A stretch of 64,000 bases of DNA. Origin: Clostridia bacterium (GTDB lineage: Bacteria; Bacillota; Clostridia; TANB77; UBA1234). The DNA is taken from the NCBI GenBank assembly GCA_017462965.1, contig JAFTQC010000062.1, forward strand, positions 87,719-151,718. Direction: 5' to 3'. Position numbers and translations under genes: made by a program. Positions 42,934 to 51,825 of the stretch are shown here, piece by piece. How positions within the stretch are numbered: position 1 is the first letter of the stretch; every line of letters starts with the position of its first letter. Below the pieces are notes generated by a model. It was not told where the DNA came from, searched no databases, and saw nothing but the letters and a program-made list of their open reading frames with translations.

Positions 42934-45513
42934 ATGAAAAAAGAAAAGTTTGAAATTCAGGGAATGACTTGTAGTAGTTGTCAGGCTCATGTTGAAAGAG
43001 CAGTAAAAAAACTTGAAGGAGTTAATTCTGTAGTAGTTAATCTGCTTTCGAACAATATGGTTGTTGAATTTGATGAAAACAAGTTGTCAAATGAATCAAT
43101 AATTAATGCGGTTATTGATGCGGGATATGGAGTTACTCAATTAAATCAAAACTCAAATGCAAAAGAAAATTCAGAAAATACATATAAAAAAGAAATAAAC
43201 GAGAGTATAAAGAAAATGAAGAAGCGCTTGATATTATCGTTTGTTTTTTTAATTCCGCTTATGTATATTGCGATGCATCATATGCTTGGAAAAGCATTGG
43301 TTCCAGATTTTATTTCTAATATTTTTGATGGTGCAGAAAATGCTTTGGTGTTTGCGATAAGTCAGCTTATACTTTTAATTCCAATAATTATTTTAAATAA
43401 AAATTATTTTACGAATGGTTTTAAGCGACTTTTTAAGGGTGCTCCAAACATGGATTCTTTAATTGCTATCGGGAGTTCTGCTGCTACTGTATATGGTTTT
43501 TTCGCAATTTATATGATTGTTATGGGACTTAAAAATGGCGATATTAATCAAGTTGAGACATATATGCATGATATATATTTTGAATCGGCTGGTACAATTT
43601 TGACACTTATAACGCTTGGAAAATATCTTGAGACAAAGTCGAAAGGCAAGACGAATGAAGCAATAACGAAACTTATTAATCTTGTTCCTAAGACGGCGTT
43701 TGTTCATAGAGATGGAAAAGAAATAGAAGTTGAAGTAAATGAAATAAAAGAGAATGAAATTGTTTTAATAAAACCAGGAAGTAATATTCCAGTTGATGGA
43801 ATTATTATTCAAGGTGAGTCGGCACTTGATGAGTCTAGTATCACGGGAGAAAGCATTCCAGTAGATAAAGGCGTAGGCGAAAAAGTTATATCGGGAACTG
43901 TAAATAAAAATGGCTTTTTGAAAATAAAAGCTACCAAAGTTGGTGAAAATACAACAATTTCTCAGATTGTTAAATTGGTTGAAGAGGCTAGTAATTCTAA
44001 AGCTCCGATTTCAAAGCTTGCGGATAAAGTAAGTGGGATATTTGTTCCAGCTGTTATAATAATTGCTATCATAACAACTCTTGTATGGTTATTAGTTGGA
44101 CAACCTTTTGAATTTGCACTTAGTACTGGTATTGCGGTTTTAGTTATTTCTTGCCCTTGCGCGCTTGGTCTTGCTGTTCCAGTGGCTATAATGGTTGGAA
44201 CTGGAAAAGGTGCTGAAAAAGGTATTTTAATTAAATCTGCAGAAAGTTTAGAAATGCTTCACTTAATTGATACTGTGGTTTTAGATAAAACAGGAACAAT
44301 TACAGAAGGAAAGCCTAAAGTTGTTGATATAATTGCATTTGATGAAGATAAACAAAAACTTTTGAAAATAGCTTCATCGATAGAAAAAAATTCAGAACAT
44401 CCGCTTGCAAGTGCAATTGTTGAAAATGCGATTGAAGAGGGTGTTATTAGCTTAGATATCAAAGATTTTAAAGCTGTATCTGGTAGAGGTGTTGAAGCTA
44501 CTATAGCTGATGAAAAATTCTTTGGTGGAAATCTAGCGTTTATGAATGAGAATAAAGTTGATTTAAAAGTTTTAAATTCTCAAAACGAAGAATACGAAAA
44601 ACAAGGAAAAACTGTTTTGTATTTTGCAAAAGAAAATCAATTATTAGGTTTTGTAGTTGTTGCAGATACAATAAAAGAATCTAGTAAAGAAGCAATTGAA
44701 GCGTTTAAAGACATGAATTTAGAAATAGCAATGTTGACTGGAGACAATAAAGCTGTTGCGAATTCGATTGCGAAAGAACTGGGGATAACAAATGTTTTTG
44801 CAGAAGTGTTGCCACAAGATAAAGAAAGAATTGTTAGAGAATTTCAAGAAAAAGGAAAAAAAGTAGCTTTTGTTGGTGATGGGATAAATGATAGTCCTGC
44901 ATTAGTACGTGCTGATATTGGAATTGCAATAGGGCAAGGAACAGATATTGCAATAGAATCAGCAGATATCGTATTAATAAAAAATTCGTTAACAGATGTA
45001 GTTACGGCTTTAGAACTTGGAAAAGCAGTTATGAGAAAAATAAGACAGAACTTGTTTTGGGCATTTTTCTATAATATAATCGGTATTCCTATAGCTGCTG
45101 GTGTTTTATATCCGATATGGCAAATAAAATTAAATCCAATGATCGGTGCAGCGGCGATGAGCTTTAGTTCGGTTACAGTCGTGACAAATGCTTTGTTATT
45201 AATGAAATTTATATCAAAGTATACGGAGAAAGATATTAATGAAGAAAAGAAATGCGATAAATCGTGTGAAATATTAGAGAGAAAAGAGGAAAAAAGCATT
45301 ATGAGAAAAGTAATAATTATTGAAGGAATGCATTGCAATCATTGTAAAATGGCAGTAGAAAAAGTTTTGAAAAAATTCGAAAACGTAGTGAATGCAGAAG
45401 TTGATTTAGAAAAGAAAACTGCAACAGTAGAGTATGAAGGTGTTTTGGAAAATGAGAGAATTACAGAAGTAATAACAGAAGAAGGATTCGAAGTAGTAAA
45501 AATTGAAGAATAA
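42934..45513 (+). CDS. copA: Copper-translocating P-type ATPase with C-terminal CopZ-like domain
   Basis: 859 residues. An N-terminal heavy-metal domain (GMTCSSCQAHVE) is followed by eight membrane segments, the CPC motif (Cys407-Pro-Cys409), the phosphorylation motif DKTGT (Asp451) and the hinge GDGINDSPAL. After the last membrane helices a second heavy-metal domain (MRKVIIIEGMHCNHCKM, from residue 790) ends the protein. This looks like a copper chaperone CopZ fused to the pump. An internal ATG at 45301 behind AGAGGAAAAAA could also make the free chaperone. It exports Cu(I). Confidence 0.95.
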   Translation: MKKEKFEIQGMTCSSCQAHVERAVKKLEGVNSVVVNLLSNNMVVEFDENKLSNESIINAVIDAGYGVTQLNQNSNAKENSENTYKKEINESIKKMKKRLILSFVFLIPLMYIAMHHMLGKALVPDFISNIFDGAENALVFAISQLILLIPIIILNKNYFTNGFKRLFKGAPNMDSLIAIGSSAATVYGFFAIYMIVMGLKNGDINQVETYMHDIYFESAGTILTLITLGKYLETKSKGKTNEAITKLINLVPKTAFVHRDGKEIEVEVNEIKENEIVLIKPGSNIPVDGIIIQGESALDESSITGESIPVDKGVGEKVISGTVNKNGFLKIKATKVGENTTISQIVKLVEEASNSKAPISKLADKVSGIFVPAVIIIAIITTLVWLLVGQPFEFALSTGIAVLVISCPCALGLAVPVAIMVGTGKGAEKGILIKSAESLEMLHLIDTVVLDKTGTITEGKPKVVDIIAFDEDKQKLLKIASSIEKNSEHPLASAIVENAIEEGVISLDIKDFKAVSGRGVEATIADEKFFGGNLAFMNENKVDLKVLNSQNEEYEKQGKTVLYFAKENQLLGFVVVADTIKESSKEAIEAFKDMNLEIAMLTGDNKAVANSIAKELGITNVFAEVLPQDKERIVREFQEKGKKVAFVGDGINDSPALVRADIGIAIGQGTDIAIESADIVLIKNSLTDVVTALELGKAVMRKIRQNLFWAFFYNIIGIPIAAGVLYPIWQIKLNPMIGAAAMSFSSVTVVTNALLLMKFISKYTEKDINEEKKCDKSCEILERKEEKSIMRKVIIIEGMHCNHCKMAVEKVLKKFENVVNAEVDLEKKTATVEYEGVLENERITEVITEEGFEVVKIEE

Positions 45514-45531
45514 AATTTTAGGAGCATGTTT

Positions 45532-46236
45532 ATGGAACAATTTGGGAGAACAGAGTTATTGATTGGAAAAGAGAATGTTGAGAAATTAAAGGATTCAAAG
45601 GTTGCTATATTTGGAATTGGTGGAGTTGGTTCTTTTGTTTTAGAAGGGCTTGCTCGTGCTGGTGTTGGAAAGTTTGTTTTAGTGGATAATGATGATGTAT
45701 CGGTTACTAATATAAACAGACAGCTTATTGCGACTCATAAAACTGTTGGAAGAGCAAAGGTTGAGGTTGCAAAAGAGAGAGTTTTAGAAATAAATCCAAA
45801 TGCAGAAGTTGAAATTTATAAAGAGTTTTTTATGCCTGAAACAGTTGGAATAATTGATGAAAGTGTTTCGTATATTGTTGATGCGATTGATACAGTTACA
45901 GCTAAAATAGAGCTTGTGGAGAGAGCGAATAAAATGAATATTCCAATAATTTCTTCAATGGGAACAGGAAATAAATTGGATCCAACAAGATTTGAGATTA
46001 CTGATATTTCTAAGACATCTGTATGTCCGCTTGCGAAGGTTATGAGAAAAGAATTGAAGCAAAGAGGAATAAAAAAATTGAAAGTTCTATATTCAAAAGA
46101 AGAACCTGTGCAAATTGATTATTCAAATTTTGAAAATGATGATTCAAAGAAGAATCCACCAGCAAGTATATCATTTGTTCCATCAGTTGCGGGATTGATA
46201 ATTGCAGGAGAAGTTGTAAAAGATCTAATAAAATAA
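45532..46236 (+). CDS. tcdA: tRNA threonylcarbamoyladenosine dehydratase (ThiF-like)
   Basis: E1-like fold: VAIFGIGGVGSFVLEGLARAGVG is the nucleotide-binding loop, then DNDDVSVTNINRQLIATH and VDAIDTVTAK, typical of TcdA/CsdL. The enzyme cyclises t6A in tRNA to ct6A. ATG 45532 is preferred to the ATG at 45526 because AGGAG (45520-45524) is 7 bases before it. It is followed closely by another tRNA-modification gene. Confidence 0.9.
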   Translation: MEQFGRTELLIGKENVEKLKDSKVAIFGIGGVGSFVLEGLARAGVGKFVLVDNDDVSVTNINRQLIATHKTVGRAKVEVAKERVLEINPNAEVEIYKEFFMPETVGIIDESVSYIVDAIDTVTAKIELVERANKMNIPIISSMGTGNKLDPTRFEITDISKTSVCPLAKVMRKELKQRGIKKLKVLYSKEEPVQIDYSNFENDDSKKNPPASISFVPSVAGLIIAGEVVKDLIK

Positions 46237-46249
46237 AATCGAGGTAAAA

Positions 46250-47146
46250 ATGGAAAGAAAAGAATCTAAATCAATAAAAAGAAATCAAAAGCTTACGCGA
46301 ACTGAGCAAATTGAAAGAACATTAATTACGGGATATAGAAAAAAGATTTGGAATAGATTTTTGGAAGCGATAAATGAATATCAAATGATTGCAGACGGTG
46401 ATAAAATTGCGGTCTGTATTTCTGGTGGAAAAGATTCGATGCTTCTTGCAAAATGCTTTCAAGAGCTTAAAGCACATGGAAATATAAATTTTGAAGTTGA
46501 ATATATAGTTATGAATCCTGGATATGCGGAGGAGAATAAACAGAAAATAATTGATAATGCAAAACTTTTAAATGTTCCTATAACTATGTTTGAAACACAC
46601 GTGTTTGAACATGTTGAAAAGATTGAAAAGCATCCTTGTTTTATATGTGCGAAAATGAGGCGTGGACATTTGTACAGAAAAGCGAAAGAATTAGGATGTA
46701 ACAAAATTGCGCTTGGACATCATTTTGATGATGTTGTTGAAACTATATTAATTGGATTATTTTATGGTGCACAGTATCAAACAATGATGCCAAAAGTCAA
46801 AAGTACATATCATGAAGGAATGGAACTAATTCGTCCTTTATATCTTGTGCGAGAACAAGATATTTTAAGCTGGGTGAAAAAGAATGAATTAGAATTTATA
46901 AATTGTGCTTGTAAAATTACTAAAAAAGAAGTTGGTGATGCGAATGCATCAAAACGTGCGGAAGTGAAAAAGTTAGTTGCCGAACTAAAGAAGAAATATA
47001 AAAATATTGATGTCAATATTTTTAGAAGTGCGCAAGGGGTTAGTTTAGATACGGTTTTATCATATAAGCTTGAAGGCGTGGAACACAACTTCTTGGACGA
47101 TTATTATACAAGAAAAAGAAATGTACAAAATAATGAAAATAATTAG
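46250..47146 (+). CDS. TtcA-family tRNA thiolation protein
   Basis: 298 residues. The PP-loop is ISGGKDSMLLAKCFQEL and a CxxC site lies in HPCFICAKMRRGHLYRKA; the third Cys is probably in NCACKITKKE. It resembles TtcA, which makes 2-thiocytidine in tRNA with an iron-sulfur cluster, or the related TtuA group. It starts 13 bases after tcdA, suggesting a small tRNA-modification operon. Confidence 0.88.
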   Translation: MERKESKSIKRNQKLTRTEQIERTLITGYRKKIWNRFLEAINEYQMIADGDKIAVCISGGKDSMLLAKCFQELKAHGNINFEVEYIVMNPGYAEENKQKIIDNAKLLNVPITMFETHVFEHVEKIEKHPCFICAKMRRGHLYRKAKELGCNKIALGHHFDDVVETILIGLFYGAQYQTMMPKVKSTYHEGMELIRPLYLVREQDILSWVKKNELEFINCACKITKKEVGDANASKRAEVKKLVAELKKKYKNIDVNIFRSAQGVSLDTVLSYKLEGVEHNFLDDYYTRKRNVQNNENN

Positions 47147-47159
47147 AATAAAATAGACA

Positions 47160-47197
47160 AACTCCTCATACATATAAAGTGTGAGGAGTTATTTTTA
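47160..47197 (+). terminator. Terminator after the TtcA-like gene
   Basis: AACTCCTCA pairs with TGAGGAGTT, followed by ATTTTTAT. Confidence 0.88.
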
Positions 47198-47221
47198 TAA
47201 CTTGAAAGGAGCTTTGGTTTT

Positions 47222-47497
47222 ATGGAAAATATTACGAAGATGCAAAATATTATTTTGGAAAATAGAAATAGATTAAGTGTAAGTGGCGTTGTGGATGTTT
47301 TAAATTTTGATGAGCAAGTTATTACAGCGGTGACTGATTTGGGGATTTTAACAATAAAGGGGTCAGATTTACATCTGAATCAGTTTAGTTTGGATACAAC
47401 AGAGTTGAGCGTAGAAGGTGATATAAATTCACTTCAATATAGTGACAAACATGCAGGAAAAAAAGGTGAAACTTTATTTGGTAAAATATTTAAGTAG
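47222..47497 (+). CDS. yabP: Sporulation protein YabP
   Basis: 91 residues; NRNRLSVSGVVDVLNFDEQVI and LGILTIKGSDLHLNQFSLDTTELSVEG are characteristic of YabP. It is needed for spore coat and cortex development in Bacillus. GAAAGGAG precedes the ATG. It is followed by yabQ and divIC, the conserved order. Confidence 0.94.
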   Translation: MENITKMQNIILENRNRLSVSGVVDVLNFDEQVITAVTDLGILTIKGSDLHLNQFSLDTTELSVEGDINSLQYSDKHAGKKGETLFGKIFK

Positions 47498-47508
47498 GGG
47501 GCGAAGTA

Positions 47509-47895
47509 ATGATACAAAATCAAACGTATGTTTTTTTATGGAGTGTTGTTATTGGTGCGTTTCTTGCTTTAATTTTTGACTTTTTTAGGATACTCAGAAG
47601 AAAAGGGAAAACTAAAAATTTTATCGTATACATACAAGATATAATTTATTGGATCTTGGTGACGATTATTATTATAATGAGCGCGTTTATAACGAATGAT
47701 GGTGAGCTCAGGGGATACATGTTTATAGGATATATACTTGGATCTATTATTTATCTTGCTTCAATAAGCAAAATTATTTTGAAAATTTCAAATTTTGTTT
47801 TGGATTTTATAGAAGCAAAATTTAAGAGTGCATGGAACTTTTTTGTGAAAATAACAAAAAAATTAAGGATAAAAAAGAAAAATGTTAATTTTTAG
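47509..47895 (+). CDS. yabQ: Spore cortex biosynthesis protein YabQ
   Basis: 128 residues with four predicted membrane segments and the opening FLWSVVIGAFLALIFDFFRILRRK that marks YabQ. It works in the mother cell during cortex formation. It starts 11 bases after yabP and is co-transcribed. Confidence 0.93.
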   Translation: MIQNQTYVFLWSVVIGAFLALIFDFFRILRRKGKTKNFIVYIQDIIYWILVTIIIIMSAFITNDGELRGYMFIGYILGSIIYLASISKIILKISNFVLDFIEAKFKSAWNFFVKITKKLRIKKKNVNF

Positions 47896-47972
47896 CAGGA
47901 TTTTTTTGAAAAATGTAGAAATACATATATTAGAGGATTTTTATAATACAAAAGAGAAGGATTGATTAGTCG

Positions 47973-48251
47973 ATGAAAGATTTTTTATATAAATTGTTTT
48001 CTACGTTAATGATTGCGGCTCTTGTTTTTTATCTTGGCGGTGTACTTATAAAACAAGAAAGAGAGCTTAGAATAATTGAAAATGAAAAGAAACAATATCA
48101 AGCTTTACTTGATGAGGCTAATATGAAGACTGAAGAATTAAGACAAATTAAGAGTAGGCTTAATACTGATGAATATATTGAAGAATATGCGAGAGAAAAG
48201 CTTGGTCTTGTAATGCCATATGAAATAATATTTATGGATGCAAGTATATAA
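47973..48251 (+). CDS. divIC: Septum formation initiator family protein (DivIC/FtsB-like)
   Basis: 92 residues: one N-terminal membrane segment (residues about 8-26), an extracytoplasmic coiled coil, and the conserved end TDEYIEEYAREKLGLVMPYEIIF. It belongs to the FtsL-DivIC division complex. A terminator follows, and in the ancestral order yabR would come next. Confidence 0.93.
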   Translation: MKDFLYKLFSTLMIAALVFYLGGVLIKQERELRIIENEKKQYQALLDEANMKTEELRQIKSRLNTDEYIEEYAREKLGLVMPYEIIFMDASI

Positions 48252-48269
48252 AATATAGATTTGATTTTG

Positions 48270-48316
48270 AGTACATTTTAGGTGACTGAAAAGTTTACAC
48301 TAAAATGTACTTTTTT
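48270..48316 (+). terminator. Terminator after divIC
   Basis: AGTACATTTTA pairs with TAAAATGTACT and is followed by TTTTT. Confidence 0.92.
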
Positions 48317-48331
48317 GTTGTTTTTTGAAGT

Positions 48332-48360
48332 TTGACAAATATTATGTGAAATAGTATAAT
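48332..48360 (+). promoter_or_regulatory. Consensus sigma-A promoter of the NahK-like gene
   Basis: Perfect TTGACA (48332-48337), 17-base spacer, perfect TATAAT (48355-48360). Confidence 0.92.
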
Positions 48361-48425
48361 TCCGCCTTGTAAAGGGAGGATTTTGGAGAAAGAACACTTA
48401 AGAATTTTAGTGGAGGTGCTTGAAA

Positions 48426-49580
48426 GTGACTATACTTTCGCATAAGGAAAGCCAGGAGATCGCTAGAACAGTGAGAATGTTCGATGTTGGTGAGGGATTG
48501 ATTGATTTGATTGAAATCTTTGGTGAAGGCAGAATCAATCATACCTACAAGATTACGTTGAGAGATGGACTAAGGCGCAGTGAATATTTGCTGCAGTCAA
48601 TCAATACGTTTGTTTTCCAGGATGCGAGTGCTCTTATGGAAAATTTGGCTGCGGTAACTAAGCATATCAAGCAAAATAACGGGCGTTCCATCGAATATAT
48701 AAGGTGTAAGCAGGAAGGAAACGACGATGTTTCTTATGTTTATATCGGAGAAGATGGAAAAGCTTGGAGAATGTATCATTACATTGATGCGGACGTGTAT
48801 CAGTGCATTGTGCATCCTTATCATGCGTATATGCTTGGACAAGCGATAGCAGATTTCTCGAAGGCGCTTAGTACGTTTGATGCAAGTTCCCTTGTGGAGA
48901 CAATTCCTGATTTTCACAATACGCCTAAACGCTTTAGCGATTTCTTGCTTTCGGTGACCGAAGATGTGATTTCTGGTGACTGCAGAAGCAAGAAAGACGA
49001 AGAAACGGTGCGACAGATTAAGTTTGTCTTGGAGAGAAAAGACAAATTTGGGATTCTTGCTGAGAATCAAAAAAGTGGTGCTCTGCCGATTAGAGTTACT
49101 CACAACGATCCGAAGATTTCCAATGTACTCGTTGACAAGAAGACGAATGTGCCGATTTGCATGATTGATTTGGATACGTGCATGCCTGGAACGATACTTT
49201 ATGATGTGGGCGATGCACTCCGTTCCGTTGCGAATACAGCATCGGAGGATGAAAAGGACGCATCACTTGTAGACTTTTCGACAGTGATTTTTGAGTCTTT
49301 TGTTCGAGGGTTCCTCAAGGGTATGAGTGGTTTGCTTACAGATGCTGAGATTGAACTTATTCCATATTCGGTGTGGATTCTTGCGATGGAACTGGGAATG
49401 AGGTTCCTTAAGGACCATATTGACGGAAATAAATATTTCAAAACTCAGTATGACGGGCAAAACCTTGAGCGAGCGAGGATTCAGTTTAAGCTGGCAGAAG
49501 TTGTTGAGCAAAAAATCGAGGACGGTGAACTCTCGGGTATTGTGTACATGATTGTGTCAGAAATGCAAAAACGTGAGTAG
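48426..49580 (+). CDS. Phosphotransferase family kinase, N-acetylhexosamine 1-kinase-like
   Basis: 384 residues. The pattern GRINHTYKITL, YLLQSINTFVFQD, MYHYIDADVYQ, IPDFHNTPKRF, VTHNDPKISNVLVD and CMIDLDTCMPGTILYDVGDALR follows the NahK-like branch of aminoglycoside-type phosphotransferases, with catalytic Asp in HND and metal-binding Asp in DLD. It probably phosphorylates a sugar such as GlcNAc or GalNAc. GTG 48426 is 7 bases after GGAGGTG; TTG 48420 is too close. The gene is richer in G+C than its neighbours and is inserted between divIC and yabR. Confidence 0.85.
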   Translation: MTILSHKESQEIARTVRMFDVGEGLIDLIEIFGEGRINHTYKITLRDGLRRSEYLLQSINTFVFQDASALMENLAAVTKHIKQNNGRSIEYIRCKQEGNDDVSYVYIGEDGKAWRMYHYIDADVYQCIVHPYHAYMLGQAIADFSKALSTFDASSLVETIPDFHNTPKRFSDFLLSVTEDVISGDCRSKKDEETVRQIKFVLERKDKFGILAENQKSGALPIRVTHNDPKISNVLVDKKTNVPICMIDLDTCMPGTILYDVGDALRSVANTASEDEKDASLVDFSTVIFESFVRGFLKGMSGLLTDAEIELIPYSVWILAMELGMRFLKDHIDGNKYFKTQYDGQNLERARIQFKLAEVVEQKIEDGELSGIVYMIVSEMQKRE

Positions 49581-49653
49581 TATATGTTTTGGGGGTGCGA
49601 AGCCAAAGAAGCGCTCGATGTGAGAATGAAAAATAGTTGGTAAAGCTACTTTT

Positions 49654-49688
49654 AGAGGTACGTTAAAAACGTGCCTCTTTTTGTTTTT
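49654..49688 (+). terminator. Terminator after the NahK-like gene
   Basis: AGAGGTACGT pairs with ACGTGCCTCT, one G-U, then TTTTGTTTTT. Confidence 0.88.
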
Positions 49689-49689
49689 A

Positions 49690-49718
49690 TTGACTATATG
49701 CAAGTTTTAGGGTAAAAT
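49690..49718 (+). promoter_or_regulatory. Promoter of yabR
   Basis: TTGACT (49690-49695), 17 bases, TAAAAT (49713-49718). Confidence 0.8.
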
Positions 49719-49767
49719 ATATGAGTTAGAAAGCGGTGGACGAAAGTCCCCAAAGGAGGAAATTTTT

Positions 49768-50184
49768 ATGTCAGTCCAAGTGGGCGAAATTCTAGAAGGT
49801 AAAGTTACTGACATTATGAACTATGGTGTTTTTGTTAAATTAAACGACGGAAGCATTGGTTTGGTACATATTTCAGAAGTTTCTAGAGACTATGTTGAAG
49901 ACATACATGCAGTACTAAAATCTGGAGATGATGTTAAGGTAAAAGTCATTTCAATGGATGAAAAAGGAAAGATGGGTCTTTCAATAAAAAAGGCATTACC
50001 AATGCCAGAAAGAAAGTATAAAGAACAAAGAAATACTAGAACTGAAAAAAATGAAAACACAGATGAAACACCAGAAAGTAAGTTAGACAATATGCTATCT
50101 AAGTTTTTAAAAGATAGTGATGAAAAACAATTATACTTAAAGAAAAACTTTGAATCTAAAAGAGGATATTCAAAAAGACGTTAA
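49768..50184 (+). CDS. yabR: S1 domain RNA-binding protein YabR
   Basis: 138 residues. One S1 domain occupies residues 1-75 (GEILEGKVTDIMNYGVFVKL, GLVHISEVSRDYVED, VKVISMDEKGKMGLSIKKA), followed by a Lys- and Glu-rich tail. It probably associates with ribosomes or mRNA. GGAGG precedes the ATG. yabR normally follows divIC, so the kinase gene before it is an insertion in the ancestral order. Confidence 0.9.
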   Translation: MSVQVGEILEGKVTDIMNYGVFVKLNDGSIGLVHISEVSRDYVEDIHAVLKSGDDVKVKVISMDEKGKMGLSIKKALPMPERKYKEQRNTRTEKNENTDETPESKLDNMLSKFLKDSDEKQLYLKKNFESKRGYSKRR

Positions 50185-50230
50185 AATCTAAAACAAACTT
50201 TCTCATAGAAATTTTTGCACTTAAAGGGCT

Positions 50231-50273
50231 TTTTTGGACATGGGGGACGTAATCCCGTCCCCTTGTCCAAAAA
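50231..50273. repeat. REP-like palindrome, copy K
   Basis: TTTTTGGACATGGGGGACG pairs imperfectly with CGTCCCCTTGTCCAAAAA around TAATC. Weak inverted flanks (TCATAGAA before, TTCTATGA after) lie on both sides. It sits between yabR and rho. Confidence 0.88.
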
Positions 50274-50392
50274 GCGTTCTATATGCAGAACTTCTATGAG
50301 GTGATGCAAGTTTCTGTTGCATCATCGGTTCTCGAAAGTTTTTATCATGAAGTTTTATCATTTTATAATAATAAAGAAAAGGAGCCAAGAAT

Positions 50393-51742
50393 ATGGGGGA
50401 AGAATTGAAAACCTTATCGCTTCTTAATTTGCGTGACCTTGCAAAAGCTAAAGGATTAAAGAATATTAGCAAATTAAACAAAGAAGAGCTTGTGAATGCG
50501 ATATTGGAAGCGAGCGGAATAAAAGAAAATAGTGCGAATGATTCTGTTGATACAGAAAAAACAGAAAATGTTGAAGTTAAGGAAAACGAAATAAAAAAAG
50601 AAGATAGAGATGAGATTAAGCCTAACAGTAAAGATGATTTTATTGTTGAAGGTGTTCTTGAAGTTTTGCCAGATGGTTTCGGATTTTTAAGAGGCGAAAA
50701 CTATTTATCAACACCAAAAGATGTTTATGTTTCGCCGGTTCAAATAAGAAGATTTAGACTTGATACAGGAGATAAAGTTAAAGGAATAAGTAGACTTCCA
50801 AAAGAAGGCGAAAGATTTCCTGCATTAATTTATGTGAATACGGTTAATGGAGATTCACCAGATGTTGCAATGAAAAGAAAGAATTTTGATGATTTGACAC
50901 CGATATTTCCAAACAGAAGAATTCATTTAGAAACAACGCCAACAGAGTATGCTAATAGAATCATAGATTTGATGGCTCCAATTGGATTTGGCCAAAGAGG
51001 AATGATTGTTTCTCCACCTAAAGTTGGTAAAACAACACTTCTAAAAAAGCTTGCTAATAGCATAACTGACAATCATCCAAATGCGGAACTTATAGTTTTG
51101 CTTATTGATGAGAGACCGGAAGAAGTTACTGATATGAAACGTTCGATAAAAGGTGATGTCATATATTCGACTTTTGATGAGCTTCCTGAGCATCATGTAA
51201 AAGTTGCGGAGATTGTTCTTGAAAGAGCGAAGAGATTAGTTGAACATAAAAAAGATGTTGTAGTATTGCTTGATAGTATAACTAGACTTGCTAGGGCATA
51301 TAACCTTGTTATTCCGTCATCAGGAAGAACTTTATCAGGTGGATTTGATCCAGCTGCGCTTCATAAACCAAAAAGATTTTTCGGTGCTGCAAGAAATATA
51401 GAAGAAGGCGGAAGTTTAACAATACTTGCCACAGGTTTAATTGAAACAGGAAGCAGAATGGATGAAGTTATTTTCGAGGAATTTAAAGGTACAGGAAATA
51501 TGGAAGTTCATTTGGATAGAAAATTATCTGAAAAGAGAGTTTTCCCTGCGATTGATATAAATAAATCTGGAACTCGTAGAGAAGAATTATTGTTAAAACA
51601 AAAAGAATTAGAAGTGGTTTGGAAGATAAGAAAACACTTAAATGAAGGTAATGCTGTAGCAGTTACAGAAAACCTTATAAAGCTAGTTACGTCAACTAAA
51701 ACTAATAGTGAATTAGTAGAAAAATTTAAAATTGACAAGTAA
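50393..51742 (+). CDS. rho: Transcription termination factor Rho
   Basis: 449 residues. The SAP-like N-terminal domain ([25 protein letters not shown]) and an acidic linker are followed by the primary RNA-binding OB fold ([12 protein letters not shown]) and the RecA-like motor with Walker [12 protein letters not shown] and Q-loop [13 protein letters not shown] [15 protein letters not shown]. It is the hexameric terminator helicase. AAAGGAG lies before the ATG. rpmE, its usual neighbour, is separated by a foreign-looking gene. Confidence 0.97.
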   Translation: MGEELKTLSLLNLRDLAKAKGLKNISKLNKEELVNAILEASGIKENSANDSVDTEKTENVEVKENEIKKEDRDEIKPNSKDDFIVEGVLEVLPDGFGFLRGENYLSTPKDVYVSPVQIRRFRLDTGDKVKGISRLPKEGERFPALIYVNTVNGDSPDVAMKRKNFDDLTPIFPNRRIHLETTPTEYANRIIDLMAPIGFGQRGMIVSPPKVGKTTLLKKLANSITDNHPNAELIVLLIDERPEEVTDMKRSIKGDVIYSTFDELPEHHVKVAEIVLERAKRLVEHKKDVVVLLDSITRLARAYNLVIPSSGRTLSGGFDPAALHKPKRFFGAARNIEEGGSLTILATGLIETGSRMDEVIFEEFKGTGNMEVHLDRKLSEKRVFPAIDINKSGTRREELLLKQKELEVVWKIRKHLNEGNAVAVTENLIKLVTSTKTNSELVEKFKIDK

Positions 51743-51761
51743 ATAAACTTATAGATATAAT
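51732..51761 (+). promoter_or_regulatory. Promoter overlapping the rho stop, for the 51826 gene
   Basis: Perfect TTGACA (51732-51737, in the last codons of rho), 18-base spacer, perfect TATAAT (51756-51761). Confidence 0.82.
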
Positions 51762-51825
51762 TGCCTCATAGGGGATGATTTTGGTATTTTGAAATGACCG
51801 AATTAACTTTTAAGGAGGTAATGTG

